Shown here: in pieces, positions 38,495-47,648 of the stretch | Position numbering within the stretch: position 1 is the first letter of the stretch | Layout of the letters: every line of letters begins with the position of its first letter | NCBI RefSeq assembly: GCF_004798965.1 | Contig: NZ_SDSD01000002.1 | Coordinates: 186,001-250,000 of the forward strand | Direction: 5' to 3' | DNA length: 64,000 bases | Source of the DNA: Onishia niordana | Lineage (GTDB): Bacteria > Pseudomonadota > Gammaproteobacteria > Pseudomonadales > Halomonadaceae | Notes under the pieces: generated by a model | The model's input: only the letters and a program-made list of their open reading frames with translations | Database searches by the model: none | What the model was told of the DNA's origin: nothing | Program-made: the position numbers and the translations under genes

Positions 38495-39526
38495 ATGTGG
38501 CAAGGCCTACTGCTCTGTGCGCTCGTGTCATTAGCCGGCATCGCCGCGGCCGCCCTTCCGGGGCTCGCCGATAGCGGCGTGAGCCCGCTGGTGTTTGCGC
38601 TGCTGATGGGCCTGGTGCTCGGCAATATCCCCCTCGACCGTCTGCCCGGCCACCTGTCCCGCCTGCCGTTTCTTGAGGGCGCCGGACCCGGCCTCGCCTT
38701 TGCCACTCGCTGGCTGCTACGCGGTGGCATTGTGCTATTCGGGCTGTCGCTCACGCTCGAGCAGGTGATCGCACTGGGCCCCAGGATTCTACTGCTCGAC
38801 CTGCTGGTCATCTCAAGTGTGCTGGTTATCGGCTACCAGCTCGGCACCCGCTGGTTGGGCCTGGACCGGGAGACCGCCCTGCTCACGAGTGCCGGTAGCG
38901 CCATCTGCGGCGCCGCGGCGGTACTGGCCACCGAGACCACGATCCGCGCCCGCCCCGCCGCCACCGCGATGGCAGTAGCTACCGTCGTGCTGTTCGGCAC
39001 GCTGGCCATGCTGGTCTATCCGCTACTCTATCCATTGACCGGAATGCCCGAAGGGCTCTTCGGCATTTACATCGGCGCCACCGTGCATGAGGTCGCCCAG
39101 GTCGTCGCTGCCGGTGATGCCATCGGTCCCGATGCGCTGGCCAATGCGGTGATCGTCAAGCTGGTGCGGGTGATGATGCTGGTCCCCTTCCTGCTGATCG
39201 TCGGCCGCTGGTGGCTGAGCCGCACGGCAGAGGATGGCGGTGAAAACGCCGGGCGCCCGGCGAGGGGCATGACGATTCCCTGGTTCGCCTTCGGTTTCGT
39301 GGGCATGGTCATCTTCAACAGCCTGGTCACGCTGCCGGCGGCGCTGTACCAAGGGTTGGTAGTGACCGGCCAAATGGCACTTACCATGGCCATGGCCGCA
39401 CTCGGCCTCAATACCCGACTGGCGAGCCTCAAGGCGCTGGGCGTCAAGCCGCTGATCCTGGCGCTGTGTCTCTTTACGCTGCTGGTGCTGGGGGGCGGGC
39501 TGGCGAGCCTGGCGCTGATGGGCTGA
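38495..39526 (+). CDS. YeiH/UPF0324 family membrane protein (putative sulfate exporter family)
   Basis: Integral membrane protein of 343 residues with about 10 hydrophobic helices. The N-terminus and the segments GMVIFNSLVTLPAALYQ and YIGATVHEVAQVVAAGDAIG (near residue 190) are hallmarks of UPF0324. The family is annotated as putative sulfate exporters, but transport substrate is unproven. It is divergent from a YeiE-type LysR regulator, the common pairing. A terminator follows at 39572-39606. Confidence 0.9.
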   Translation: MWQGLLLCALVSLAGIAAAALPGLADSGVSPLVFALLMGLVLGNIPLDRLPGHLSRLPFLEGAGPGLAFATRWLLRGGIVLFGLSLTLEQVIALGPRILLLDLLVISSVLVIGYQLGTRWLGLDRETALLTSAGSAICGAAAVLATETTIRARPAATAMAVATVVLFGTLAMLVYPLLYPLTGMPEGLFGIYIGATVHEVAQVVAAGDAIGPDALANAVIVKLVRVMMLVPFLLIVGRWWLSRTAEDGGENAGRPARGMTIPWFAFGFVGMVIFNSLVTLPAALYQGLVVTGQMALTMAMAALGLNTRLASLKALGVKPLILALCLFTLLVLGGGLASLALMG

Positions 39527-39571
39527 GCGTGTAAGCCCACCGCCTGCGATCAAGATTGTCGATCACAGACA

Positions 39572-39606
39572 AAGACGCCGCACCCTTCGGGATGCGGCGT
39601 CGTCTT
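39572..39606. terminator. Terminator between YeiH family gene and purK
   Basis: GACGCCGCA...TGCGGCGTC with a CCC/GGG and TTCG centre forms a strong stem flanked by AA and TCTT, serving the convergent pair. Confidence 0.8.
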
Positions 39607-39633
39607 GCCTAGGCTCTGATCAGCACGCAGGAT

Positions 39634-40788
39634 CTAGTCTTCGAAACTCATCTTGGGTGCCGGGGCCTCGGGGAGCAGGGCCGTGCAGGCGCGCACCTTC
39701 TCCATCAGTGCCTCATGCGTCGGCGCCACCAGGTTGACGTGACCCAGCTTGCGTCCGGCCCGCTCGGCCTTGCCGTAGCGATGCAGGTGGCTGTCCTCAA
39801 TGGCCAGTAGCTCGGCGGGGTCGCCCTCGCGGCCAATCACGTTGACCATGCAGGTCGGCGCGCGGGCCGCGGTATCGCCAAGCGGCAGGCCCTGAATGGC
39901 GCGCAGATGGTTCTCGAACTGGCTGGTCGCCGCGCCGTCCTGGCTCCAGTGGCCAGAGTTGTGGACCCGTGGGGCCATTTCGTTGGCCATCAGGCCGCCA
40001 TCGCGGGTCTGGAACAGCTCAAGAGTCAGCACCCCGACGTAATCAAGCTCATCGAGCAGCGCACGAATATAATCGTCGGCGGTCTGCTGAACGCTGTCAT
40101 CAAGGTCCGGTAGCGGTGCCACCGAGTAACGCAGGATGCCGTCGACATGCTGGTTCTCGGCCATCGGATAGAAGACCACCTCCCCGTCGCGGCCACGCAC
40201 GGCGATGATCGATACCTCGCGCACGAAGTCGACGAAGGATTCGACGATCAGTCGCGAATGCTTGATCGAAGCCCAGGCATCGCTCGCTTGCTCAGGCGAC
40301 TTGAGCACTGCCTGCCCCTTGCCGTCATAGCCCTCGGTGACCGATTTTGCGACCACCGGCGTGCCAAGCTCGCGCGCTGCGGCCTCGAGTTCCTCGGCGC
40401 TTTCGACCAGCCGATAGGCCGGCGTGGGGATACTCAGGCGATCGAACAGCGCCTTTTCCTCGGCGCGGTTCTGGCAGACGCGAATGGCTTGACTGTCGGG
40501 GTAAACCGGCCTGTGTGCCTCGATGGCCTGCACCAGCGATACCGGCAGATGCTCGAATTCGTAGGTGACCAGATCAACCTTGGAGAGGAAATCCTCGAGC
40601 TGGCGCTGCTGGTCCTTCGGGTCGAGGATCATCACCTCGCCGATGCCGGCGCTCGGGTTGCCCGTGGTATCCAGGAACACGAAGCGGTTGGCCAGCGGGT
40701 AACCCGCAAGGGCCAACATACGCCCCAGTTGGCCGGCGCCCAGCACGCCGATGGTGGTTCCAGTCGCGTTATTCGCAGCATCACTCAT
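39634..40788 (-). CDS. purK: N5-carboxyaminoimidazole ribonucleotide synthase
   Basis: ATP-dependent carboxylation step of purine synthesis, converting AIR and bicarbonate to N5-CAIR. The 384 residues have the GVLGAGQLGRMLALAGYPL N-terminus and ATP-grasp segments such as GTPVVAKSVTEGYDGKGQAV near residue 142 and ELFQTRDGGLMANEMAPRVHN near residue 257, shortened here to NEMAPRVHNSGHWS. It follows purE by 11 bp in one operon. Confidence 0.97.
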   Translation of the reverse strand: MSDAANNATGTTIGVLGAGQLGRMLALAGYPLANRFVFLDTTGNPSAGIGEVMILDPKDQQRQLEDFLSKVDLVTYEFEHLPVSLVQAIEAHRPVYPDSQAIRVCQNRAEEKALFDRLSIPTPAYRLVESAEELEAAARELGTPVVAKSVTEGYDGKGQAVLKSPEQASDAWASIKHSRLIVESFVDFVREVSIIAVRGRDGEVVFYPMAENQHVDGILRYSVAPLPDLDDSVQQTADDYIRALLDELDYVGVLTLELFQTRDGGLMANEMAPRVHNSGHWSQDGAATSQFENHLRAIQGLPLGDTAARAPTCMVNVIGREGDPAELLAIEDSHLHRYGKAERAGRKLGHVNLVAPTHEALMEKVRACTALLPEAPAPKMSFED

Positions 40789-40799
40789 GACAGCTTCTC

Positions 40800-41306
40800 C
40801 TACTCAGCCTGGGGATCAGGGTTATCCAGTACCTTTTGCGTCTGCTCGGCCCGGAAGGCTTCGACGGATTCACGGACCTTAGCATCCTGCAGGCCGACGA
40901 TCTGTGCCGCCAACAAGCCCGCGTTGGTGGCGCCGGGCTTGCCGATGGCCAGGGTACCAACCGCGATACCGCCGGGCATCTGGGCGATCGACAGCAGTGA
41001 GTCCAGCCCCTTGAGCGACTTCGACTCCACCGGCACGCCGAGCACCGGTAGCGGCGTCTGAGCGGCCACCATACCGGGCAGGTGGGCGGCGCCGCCGGCA
41101 CCAGCGATGATCACCGAGAGGCCGCGTTCGGCGGCACTCTTGGCGTAGTCGAAGAGCAGATCGGGCGTCCGGTGGGCGGACACCACCTTGGTCTCGTAGG
41201 TCACGCCGAGTGTCTCGAGCATCGTCACCGCATGCTCCATCACTGGCCAGTCCGACTTGGATCCCATGATCACGCCAACGCGGGGTGGCTCGTTCGACGG
41301 CTGCAT
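40800..41306 (-). CDS. purE: N5-carboxyaminoimidazole ribonucleotide mutase
   Basis: Moves the carboxyl group of N5-CAIR to give CAIR in purine synthesis. 168 residues with the start at 41306 ([20 protein letters not shown]), matching PurE; the upstream extension of the frame is not used. The [19 protein letters not shown] and [11 protein letters not shown] motifs line the active site. GGAGCAAGG lies before the ATG. It leads the purEK operon. Confidence 0.97.
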   Translation of the reverse strand: MQPSNEPPRVGVIMGSKSDWPVMEHAVTMLETLGVTYETKVVSAHRTPDLLFDYAKSAAERGLSVIIAGAGGAAHLPGMVAAQTPLPVLGVPVESKSLKGLDSLLSIAQMPGGIAVGTLAIGKPGATNAGLLAAQIVGLQDAKVRESVEAFRAEQTQKVLDNPDPQAE

Positions 41307-41585
41307 CGCCTTGCTCCTGATAGTTGGGGCTGCACAACCTTTGGATGGCGCACAGCGGGGCGAGGAAACGGCCCGACACAACCAAGGTCCAGCCGCCTGA
41401 AAACCGCGCAGCATACCGCCTCGCACGCGCTGGGGGAAGTCTCTTGATGGTTGGGCGTCGCCCGGCGGAGACAGCAACTTGCACCCTGCGTGCGTACTTG
41501 CTTGTTAGGGTCATCCCATCGACGTCGGCAGGATTGCCGGCCATACCGAGGCCCGCCCTCGGAAATACCAGAAGGAGACGCCCTA

Positions 41586-42248
41586 ATGACACGCTACCTG
41601 ACCCTGATCGCCGCCCTGACCAGCGCCCTGACTCTGGCCGCCTGCGATGCTGGCAACGAAGACACCGCCGCCAACAGCCATGCAGGCAGCACCAATCAAG
41701 GCACCGAGCATGGCAAGGAACAGGGCTCTACCGAGAAGAACCTCAGCCAGCAGAACGCTGATGGCAACAATGGCGATCAGCAGGGCGAGGCCCTGGAAAA
41801 CGCCGCCACACTGACGTTGAGCGGCACGCTCAGCGGTCCCGATAACATCAGCCTGCCGCCCAAGGCCGACATCCACGTACAGCTGATCGACGTCTCCCTC
41901 GAGAATGGCAACGCCAAGCTGCTGTCCGAGGAAGTCTTCGACGCCGAGAAGATCGCCCTGCCCCTGCCCTTCAGCCTGAGCATGCCGAGCCAAGACCTGA
42001 ACGATGACCACCGCCAGGTACTCCAGGCCGAGGTCCGTGACGCCGATGATCGAGTGCTGTGGTCGACCGCCGAACCACAACCCCTGGCCCTGAGCGCCAA
42101 CAGCGAGCCGGGCCCCATGGCCCTGATGCTGGAGCCGGTGGAAACTGCACCAAACGAGGAGCTGGAAGCAGGCGAAAAGGCCGTCAGCCAGTCAGATCAA
42201 AAGACAACGACTGACAAGACAGCAGACAAGGCACCTGAAAACGCCTGA
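41586..42248 (+). CDS. YbaY/YscW-like lipoprotein
   Basis: A 220-residue exported lipoprotein: signal region LTLIAALTSALTLAAC with the lipobox cysteine at residue 20. Residues about 25-70 are low-complexity (Asn/Gln/Glu-rich). A domain like YbaY/YscW (PF09619) spans residues about 78-180: LSGTLSGPDNISLPPKADIH, then the strand VQLIDVSLENGN and LPFSLSMPSQDL. A low-complexity tail of E/A/K/D follows. The start 41586 has GGAG upstream. The function is unknown; the domain is a beta-barrel-like lipoprotein fold. Confidence 0.85.
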   Translation: MTRYLTLIAALTSALTLAACDAGNEDTAANSHAGSTNQGTEHGKEQGSTEKNLSQQNADGNNGDQQGEALENAATLTLSGTLSGPDNISLPPKADIHVQLIDVSLENGNAKLLSEEVFDAEKIALPLPFSLSMPSQDLNDDHRQVLQAEVRDADDRVLWSTAEPQPLALSANSEPGPMALMLEPVETAPNEELEAGEKAVSQSDQKTTTDKTADKAPENA

Positions 42249-42320
42249 GGCGAGACCGGCATGATGCAATGAGTGCTGTGTCACCCTAGCCGTTAACCCA
42301 TGCAGCCACACTAATAATAG

Positions 42321-42346
42321 GCCCCGCCGGGATCACCCGGCGGGGC
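42321..42346. terminator. Terminator after the YbaY-like gene
   Basis: GCCCCGCCGGG-ATC-ACCCGGCGGGGC folds with a 10-11 bp stem, followed by CCTTCG on the plus strand. It probably also blocks the convergent TRAP transcript. Confidence 0.7.
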
Positions 42347-42432
42347 CTTCGTGGCGTAACAGCCTGCCTTTTTGACTCACCTTTTGATGCGACGTGCCAA
42401 CGTCCTCGCCTTTCGCTGGATGACTGGCGCCA

Positions 42433-44442
42433 TCAGCTCACCGTCGGTGAGGCCTCACGGCGACAGGCAAGCCAGTTACCGGCAATGGCCAATGCCATCA
42501 CCGCCGCGCCTGCCACCTCGGCGCGCAGATCAGGGTAGAAGACTCCAATGATTGCCGGCACGATGGCCAGCCGCACCGGCCAGGACATGCGGGTGAACAG
42601 GAAGCCCTCCAGGGCCGCGGCGAAGGCACCGAGCGCCAGAATGGCAATCACGCCATTCCAGATCACCACCGGCACAGGGCCGCCGATGATGATCTCCGGA
42701 TTGAAGACCATGAACAGCGGGATCAAGTAAAGGCCCTTGGCAAACTTCCAGGCCTGAAAGCCGGTCTCCATAGGCTTGCTGCCGGCAATCGCCGCCCCGG
42801 CAAACCCCGCCAGCGCAATCGGTGGCGTGACGTTGGAGTCCTGGGAATACCAGAACACCACCAGGTGGGCGATCAGCAGTGGCACGCCGAACTCATTGGA
42901 AAGTGCCGGCCCCACCAGCACTATCAGCACGATATAGCTCGCCGTGACCGGCAGGCCCATCCCCAGCACCAGGCTCGCCAGCAGCACCATGAGCAGCGCC
43001 AGCAGCAGGTTGCCATCCGAGAAGGCCAGCATCATGGCCGAGAACTTGAGCCCAAGGCCGGTCAGCCCCACCACGCCCACGATGATCCCGGCCACCGCAC
43101 AGGCCATTGATACCGCCACGGCATTACGCGCACCGAGCTCCAGGCCCTGCGTCACCTTGACGATACCCGACCACAGCGCCTCAACGATGCGCGGCCCTGT
43201 TACCGGTTTGCCCTGTGCTGGCGCCACGAACAGAAACCACACCGAGAAGCGAAGTGCCGCCACCGTCAGCATGGTGATCACCGCAAAGTAGCCCACCCGC
43301 ATTGGCGACATGTTCATTACCAGCAGCCACACCAGCACCCCAAGCGGCAGCAGGAAATGCCAGCCCGAGCGCATCACCTCGCGCATCTGTGGCAGTTCAG
43401 CGCGCGGCATGCCTTGCATTCCCTGCTTGAGGGCGATGATGTGGACGAACAGGTAGACAGTCGCGAAGTACAGCACCGCCGGCAGCACGCTGACCTTGAC
43501 CACCTCGAGGTAGGGCATCTGGGTATATTCAGCGATCAGGAAGGCGCCAGCGCCCATCAGCGGAGGCATGATCTGTCCACCGGTGGACGCCGCGGCCTCA
43601 ATACCCCCGGCTTGGGCCGGCTTGAAGCCGAGTCGCTTCATCAGCGGGATCGTGAAGGCCCCGGTGGTGACCACGTTGGCAATGGCGCTGCCCGAGATCG
43701 AACCCATGCCCGCCGAGGCGAGCACCGCCGCCTTGGCCGGGCCACCCCGCTGGCGACCGGTGGCCGCATAGGCCAGATCGATGAAGAACTTGCCGGCGCC
43801 GGTGATCTCGAGGAAGGCGCCGAACAGCACGAAGATGAAGATGTAGGTGGCGGCCACCCCCATCGGCAGGCCGAAGATGCCTTCCTGCCCCAGGTACAAC
43901 TGGCCCACGACCCTATCCAGATTGTAGCCGCGATGCTCCATGATGCCGGGCAGGAACTGACCCAGCCAGGGCAGCTCACCCCGCGGGCCAGCGAAGGCAT
44001 AGAGCAATGCCAGAATGCCGATCACCGTCATGCCGAGCCCCACCGCCCGGCGGCTGGCCTCGAGGACCGTGACCGTGGCAATGCAGCCGATGATGATATC
44101 GGTATCGTTCCAGAAGCCGGCACGGTTGAAGATGTCATCCAGATAAAGCACCAGGTAACCGCCGGTGACGACCGCCCCAGCGAAGAAGGCCAGGTCAATC
44201 ACTCCTCCCACGATGCCCCGACGGCGCTTTGGGCCGAAGACAGGAAACATCAAAAAGGCCAACATCATGATCAGCGCAAGGTGAATGCTTCGCTGATAGA
44301 AAAGGCCCAGCGGCTGGATACCGGCTGAATAGAGCTGAAAAAGCGACAGGCCCACCGCCACGAAAGCGATCAACCACAGAAGGGGGCGCGCATGATTGGT
44401 CTGACTGCCAGGCACGACAGGGGAGTTTTCCGAATCGCTCAT
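42433..44442 (-). CDS. TRAP transporter fused permease (4TM-12TM, TAXI family)
   Basis: Membrane component of 669 residues with the small and large TRAP permeases fused. About 16 hydrophobic helices are visible; GFKPAQAGGIEAAASTGGQIMPPLMGAGAFLI is shortened here to AAASTGGQIMPPLMGAGAF (near residue 285), the TAXI-family hallmark. Na+-driven, it imports the solute delivered by the TAXI binding protein. The order minus strand is TAXI SBP, DUF1850 protein, permease. Substrate unknown; dicarboxylates or glutamate are common for TAXI systems. Confidence 0.94.
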   Translation of the reverse strand: MSDSENSPVVPGSQTNHARPLLWLIAFVAVGLSLFQLYSAGIQPLGLFYQRSIHLALIMMLAFLMFPVFGPKRRRGIVGGVIDLAFFAGAVVTGGYLVLYLDDIFNRAGFWNDTDIIIGCIATVTVLEASRRAVGLGMTVIGILALLYAFAGPRGELPWLGQFLPGIMEHRGYNLDRVVGQLYLGQEGIFGLPMGVAATYIFIFVLFGAFLEITGAGKFFIDLAYAATGRQRGGPAKAAVLASAGMGSISGSAIANVVTTGAFTIPLMKRLGFKPAQAGGIEAAASTGGQIMPPLMGAGAFLIAEYTQMPYLEVVKVSVLPAVLYFATVYLFVHIIALKQGMQGMPRAELPQMREVMRSGWHFLLPLGVLVWLLVMNMSPMRVGYFAVITMLTVAALRFSVWFLFVAPAQGKPVTGPRIVEALWSGIVKVTQGLELGARNAVAVSMACAVAGIIVGVVGLTGLGLKFSAMMLAFSDGNLLLALLMVLLASLVLGMGLPVTASYIVLIVLVGPALSNEFGVPLLIAHLVVFWYSQDSNVTPPIALAGFAGAAIAGSKPMETGFQAWKFAKGLYLIPLFMVFNPEIIIGGPVPVVIWNGVIAILALGAFAAALEGFLFTRMSWPVRLAIVPAIIGVFYPDLRAEVAGAAVMALAIAGNWLACRREASPTVS

Positions 44443-44507
44443 AGAGTCCCTTCAATACGATGATATCGCCCGACTGCTCCACTAGCCGACGGGCGTAAGA
44501 AAAACGA

Positions 44508-45152
44508 TCAGGGCGCAGGCATTGGACGCAGCTCGATGCTCACCCGCTGCCCCGCTGCCAGCTCGCTCAAACTTACGGTCTTGCCAGCATGGATCAAGCG
44601 ATGGTTGACCCGCAGCGACCCGACTCTCAGCAGATAACGATTGCCGAGCACCGGCTCGTGGATATCCTCGATCCAGTAACCGCCATGGCCATCGCTGACC
44701 TGTCGCCCCCGGCCCGGCACATGGCCAAGCCCGGCGGCAAAATCCGGCTGATGGCTGCGCTCAAGCACCATCTGCCCCTGGTCGTTGCGGTAGCAATCAA
44801 GGACCGGGAAACCTTCGACCGAGTGGTTCCATTCGAGACACCAACCTTCGCCCTCTGGCACCGATAGGCTCGCCAGCAGCGTATCGCGACGCCCCCTCAC
44901 CTCGAGCACTCGATCCTGAGACGGACCAGCACTGGCCTTGGCGGTTGCCGTACCGTCGTGGCGCTGTGATGCCGCAAGGACTGACGTGATGTCAGTCACG
45001 GCCAGTATCAGTATCGCCGCCAAAGCGAGCCACCGCGAGGCGACTCCCGACCGGAAAACAGGCAGCCAGGCCGTTGGAAAGCGTGAGCCACAACACAAGG
45101 GGGCGAGCCTACTGGCCCGCCCCTTTGGATCGTCATGCTTCGAAGACGTCAT
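44508..45152 (-). CDS. DUF1850 domain protein in the TRAP-TAXI operon
   Basis: A 214-residue protein with a membrane-anchor helix at about residues 40-62 and a periplasmic domain of DUF1850 character (GWCLEWNHSVEGFPVLDCYR near residue 107). This family is found mainly next to TAXI-TRAP genes, suggesting an accessory role to the transporter. It lies between the binding protein and the permease, 5 bp after the former. No clear ribosome site precedes the start at 45152, so the exact start is uncertain. Confidence 0.85.
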   Translation of the reverse strand: MTSSKHDDPKGRASRLAPLCCGSRFPTAWLPVFRSGVASRWLALAAILILAVTDITSVLAASQRHDGTATAKASAGPSQDRVLEVRGRRDTLLASLSVPEGEGWCLEWNHSVEGFPVLDCYRNDQGQMVLERSHQPDFAAGLGHVPGRGRQVSDGHGGYWIEDIHEPVLGNRYLLRVGSLRVNHRLIHAGKTVSLSELAAGQRVSIELRPMPAP

Positions 45153-45156
45153 GTCA

Positions 45157-46116
45157 TTACGGACGCTGAGCGTCTGCTATATCGGCACCCACTTCCTCGT
45201 AGTAACGCAGGGCACCCGGATGGAATGGAATCGGCGTGGCGTCTGTGCTGAATTCTACCGTGGTGTCGTTGGCCGCCGGGTGAATGTCGATCAGCTTGTC
45301 GGTCTGCTCAAACAACAGCTTGGTGACATCGTAGGCGAGTTGCTCATCCATCGAGGCGTTGACGGTCAGCACGTTGGGAATGCCGATGGTCTGCACCGGG
45401 TCTTCGATGCCCTCATAGATGCCGGCGCGCAGCTGGTAGGGCGCGAACACCTCGGATTCCTGACGGGCGTTGGCGACTTCCTCGTCGGAGAGCCCAATCA
45501 GGTGGATATCACGAGTGGTGGCCAGGTTCAGGATCGAGCTGGTCGGCGGACCAACGCTCCAGAAACCGGCCGCGATATCGCCATCACGCAGCGCATCGGC
45601 CGTCTCGTTGAAGTTCAAGCGGCGTGGGTCGAAGTCATCGTAAGTGATGCCGTTGGACTCGAGAACGGCGCGAGCATTGAGCTCGGTACCACTGCCTGGT
45701 GCCCCCACCGACACCACCTTGCCTTTGAGATCGGCAAGATTCTCGATTCCGGAGTCTGCCAGGGTCACGATCTGGACGGCGTTCGGATACAGCGAGGCGA
45801 TGGCACGCACGTCTTCTACCTGGCGGCCCTCGAAGTCACCGGTGCCGGTGTAGGCCTGATAAACCGTGTCGGCCAGGGCGATGGCCAGATCCGAGTCCTC
45901 GCGGTAGATCAGCGCCATGTTTTCGACCGAGGCGCCCGTCACCTCGGCAACGGCTTCGTAGCCCTCGAGCTGGTTGTTGATTAGCTCGGCGAGGCCACCG
46001 CCATAAGGATAATACGTGCCGCCGGTACCACCAGTGGCAATCGAAATCTGTTGGGCCATGGCCGATGATGAGGCCGCGATCACTGACGCAGCGAGAGCAT
46101 ACTTGAGAACGCGCAT
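45157..46116 (-). CDS. TRAP transporter solute-binding protein, TAXI family
   Basis: Periplasmic binding protein of 319 residues. The start ATG 46116 has an AAGGAG site, and an upstream extension of the frame lacks a ribosome site. A Sec signal (MRVLKYALAASVIAASSSAMA) is followed by ISIATGGTGGTYYPYGGGLA near residue 24, the TAXI hallmark, and SVGAPGSGTELNARAVLES near residue 151. It recruits solute for the fused permease. The three genes form a minus-strand operon. Confidence 0.95.
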   Translation of the reverse strand: MRVLKYALAASVIAASSSAMAQQISIATGGTGGTYYPYGGGLAELINNQLEGYEAVAEVTGASVENMALIYREDSDLAIALADTVYQAYTGTGDFEGRQVEDVRAIASLYPNAVQIVTLADSGIENLADLKGKVVSVGAPGSGTELNARAVLESNGITYDDFDPRRLNFNETADALRDGDIAAGFWSVGPPTSSILNLATTRDIHLIGLSDEEVANARQESEVFAPYQLRAGIYEGIEDPVQTIGIPNVLTVNASMDEQLAYDVTKLLFEQTDKLIDIHPAANDTTVEFSTDATPIPFHPGALRYYEEVGADIADAQRP

Positions 46117-46374
46117 GGAAACTCCTTGTGACAGGGCTCGTGGCATCGCGCTTGGTGACACGGCACCACGGCCCCGATGTTGTTGGTTATCTGCAGCGAC
46201 CCGGCACCCGGCTCTCGCCGGTTGCCCTACCAATTTTATGCATATTCGCTAAAAAGCTAGCACGGGGTCGCGCGACGTCACCATGCTCATGCGACCAATG
46301 GATAGACTCTATCGCTTTTTATTCCCGTCGATATCTGCTTCGCCACCGTCTTGGCCATGGACACCGCCTGTTGA

Positions 46375-46917
46375 TCAATCGCGCCCACCCTGCAGCCACT
46401 CGAGGGCGAGTTCGTGCTGGCCACGTTCATCCGTCACGAAAAGCGTGTCTTCAGAAATCATGATGGCCCAATTGATGCTGCGCGGCAGATCCTGGGCCAG
46501 CGCCTCCAGCGCCTCCTGAGGCAGGGCGGCAATGGACAGATTCTTGAGGGTGGCGACCGAGGGCAGCACCTTGGTTTCCCAGACCCGCAAACTGCCGTAG
46601 GCGAGCAACGACAACTGCTCCGTGCGCCTTGAACACCAGGTCAGGCGTTCGGCATCCGGCTGACCGACCTCGATCCAGTGCAACACGCGCCCGTCCAGGC
46701 TCTTCACCCACAGGGCAGGCTCATCAACATCGGATAGCCCCCGGCCAAAGGCCAGCGACTCGTCATACCAAAGTGCATGGGCCAGCAGACGGGCCGCCAT
46801 GCGCGGCTCCGTCTCGGACGGATGACGAGCCACAGTGAAACGCAGCGTCTGATAGACGTTACGGTCAAGATCGGTGAGATTGAGATCCACCTTGTAAGGG
46901 GTCGCGGAAAGCGCCAT
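46375..46917 (-). CDS. yaeQ: YaeQ family protein
   Basis: A 180-residue cytosolic protein recognised by MALSATPYKVDLNLTDLDRN at the start, ARHPSETEPRMAARLLAHAL near residue 35 and the later motif WIEVGQPDAERL. These match YaeQ, a PD-(D/E)XK nuclease-fold family of unsettled function, once reported as an RfaH antagonist candidate. The start ATG 46917 is chosen by family N-terminus; the longer frame is not used. Divergent from the XRE gene at 47102. Confidence 0.9.
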   Translation of the reverse strand: MALSATPYKVDLNLTDLDRNVYQTLRFTVARHPSETEPRMAARLLAHALWYDESLAFGRGLSDVDEPALWVKSLDGRVLHWIEVGQPDAERLTWCSRRTEQLSLLAYGSLRVWETKVLPSVATLKNLSIAALPQEALEALAQDLPRSINWAIMISEDTLFVTDERGQHELALEWLQGGRD

Positions 46918-47101
46918 GCAAAACGTCCAGTCAGGGGTATCGGAACACCAGTTTACTCCCCTTGTCGCCTTAGCACGATGACGCCACATACGGGTCTTGA
47001 CCACGAGGAAAAAAGATCGCAAAAATCGTGATAATTCCTCTGGCGCAAGTCGCCAAAACCTTGCATGCTGAGCCCATCGAAAGCCAAGTCTACGGAGCGT
47101 C

Positions 47102-47389
47102 ATGAGTACGGCACGATTATCGACCGGTTGGGATGCCCTCGAATCCTCGCGAATGGCACCTGATCTGGACGTCAGGGAACTGGAAAAGCGCTCGCGCTTG
47201 ATGCGCATCGTTTCACGCAAGATCGCTCTTTCCGAGCTCCCCAATCGCGAGATTGCCCAACGCGCGGGCATTCCTTCCAAACGGCTAAGCGACCTGCTGG
47301 CCGGCAAGATCGAGCACTTCTCGGTCGATGAGCTTCAATCGCTGCGCCATTGCGTCTGCGTCGATGATGGCAGTCCCCTGCCGCCCTAG
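47102..47389 (+). CDS. Small XRE-type helix-turn-helix protein
   Basis: A 95-residue DNA-binding protein. The helix-turn-helix is at about residues 47-72 (LPNREIAQRAGIPSKRLSDL). It resembles the HTH proteins of HigA-type antitoxins, but no toxin gene is next to it: upstream is divergent yaeQ and downstream is a gap before the SelD fusion. A stand-alone regulator is as likely. No strong ribosome site is seen before 47102. Confidence 0.75.
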   Translation: MSTARLSTGWDALESSRMAPDLDVRELEKRSRLMRIVSRKIALSELPNREIAQRAGIPSKRLSDLLAGKIEHFSVDELQSLRHCVCVDDGSPLPP

Positions 47390-47522
47390 CCACACAGCCC
47401 CCTATTATGTTGACCTGATGGCAGGCCAAATCGCTGATCGCTTTTAAGCACGGTTGCGATGCCAACATCGCGACACCGTGACAATGCCACGGCGACAAGC
47501 CACGTCCGGTCGATAGACAATG

Positions 47523-47555
47523 AAAATCCAGCCTTGCCATGAGGCTGGATTTTTT
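47523..47555. terminator. Terminator before the SelD-fusion gene
   Basis: AAAATCCAGCC and GGCTGGATTTT pair around CTTGCCATGA-type loop, ending in TTTTTTG. It lies about 130 bp past the XRE stop and ends plus-strand transcription there. Confidence 0.85.
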
Positions 47556-47648
47556 GTTGCTGGCAAACCGCCGTCCATGAGAGCGATGCCTACGCCTCCG
47601 GTCGGCACGCGCCGGCTCGCCACCTTCACTTACCTAGCGTCAGAGACC

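Noticed and set aside
47102..47389. Toxin-antitoxin pair
   Set aside because: The XRE protein resembles HigA-type antitoxins but no toxin gene is adjacent on either side.
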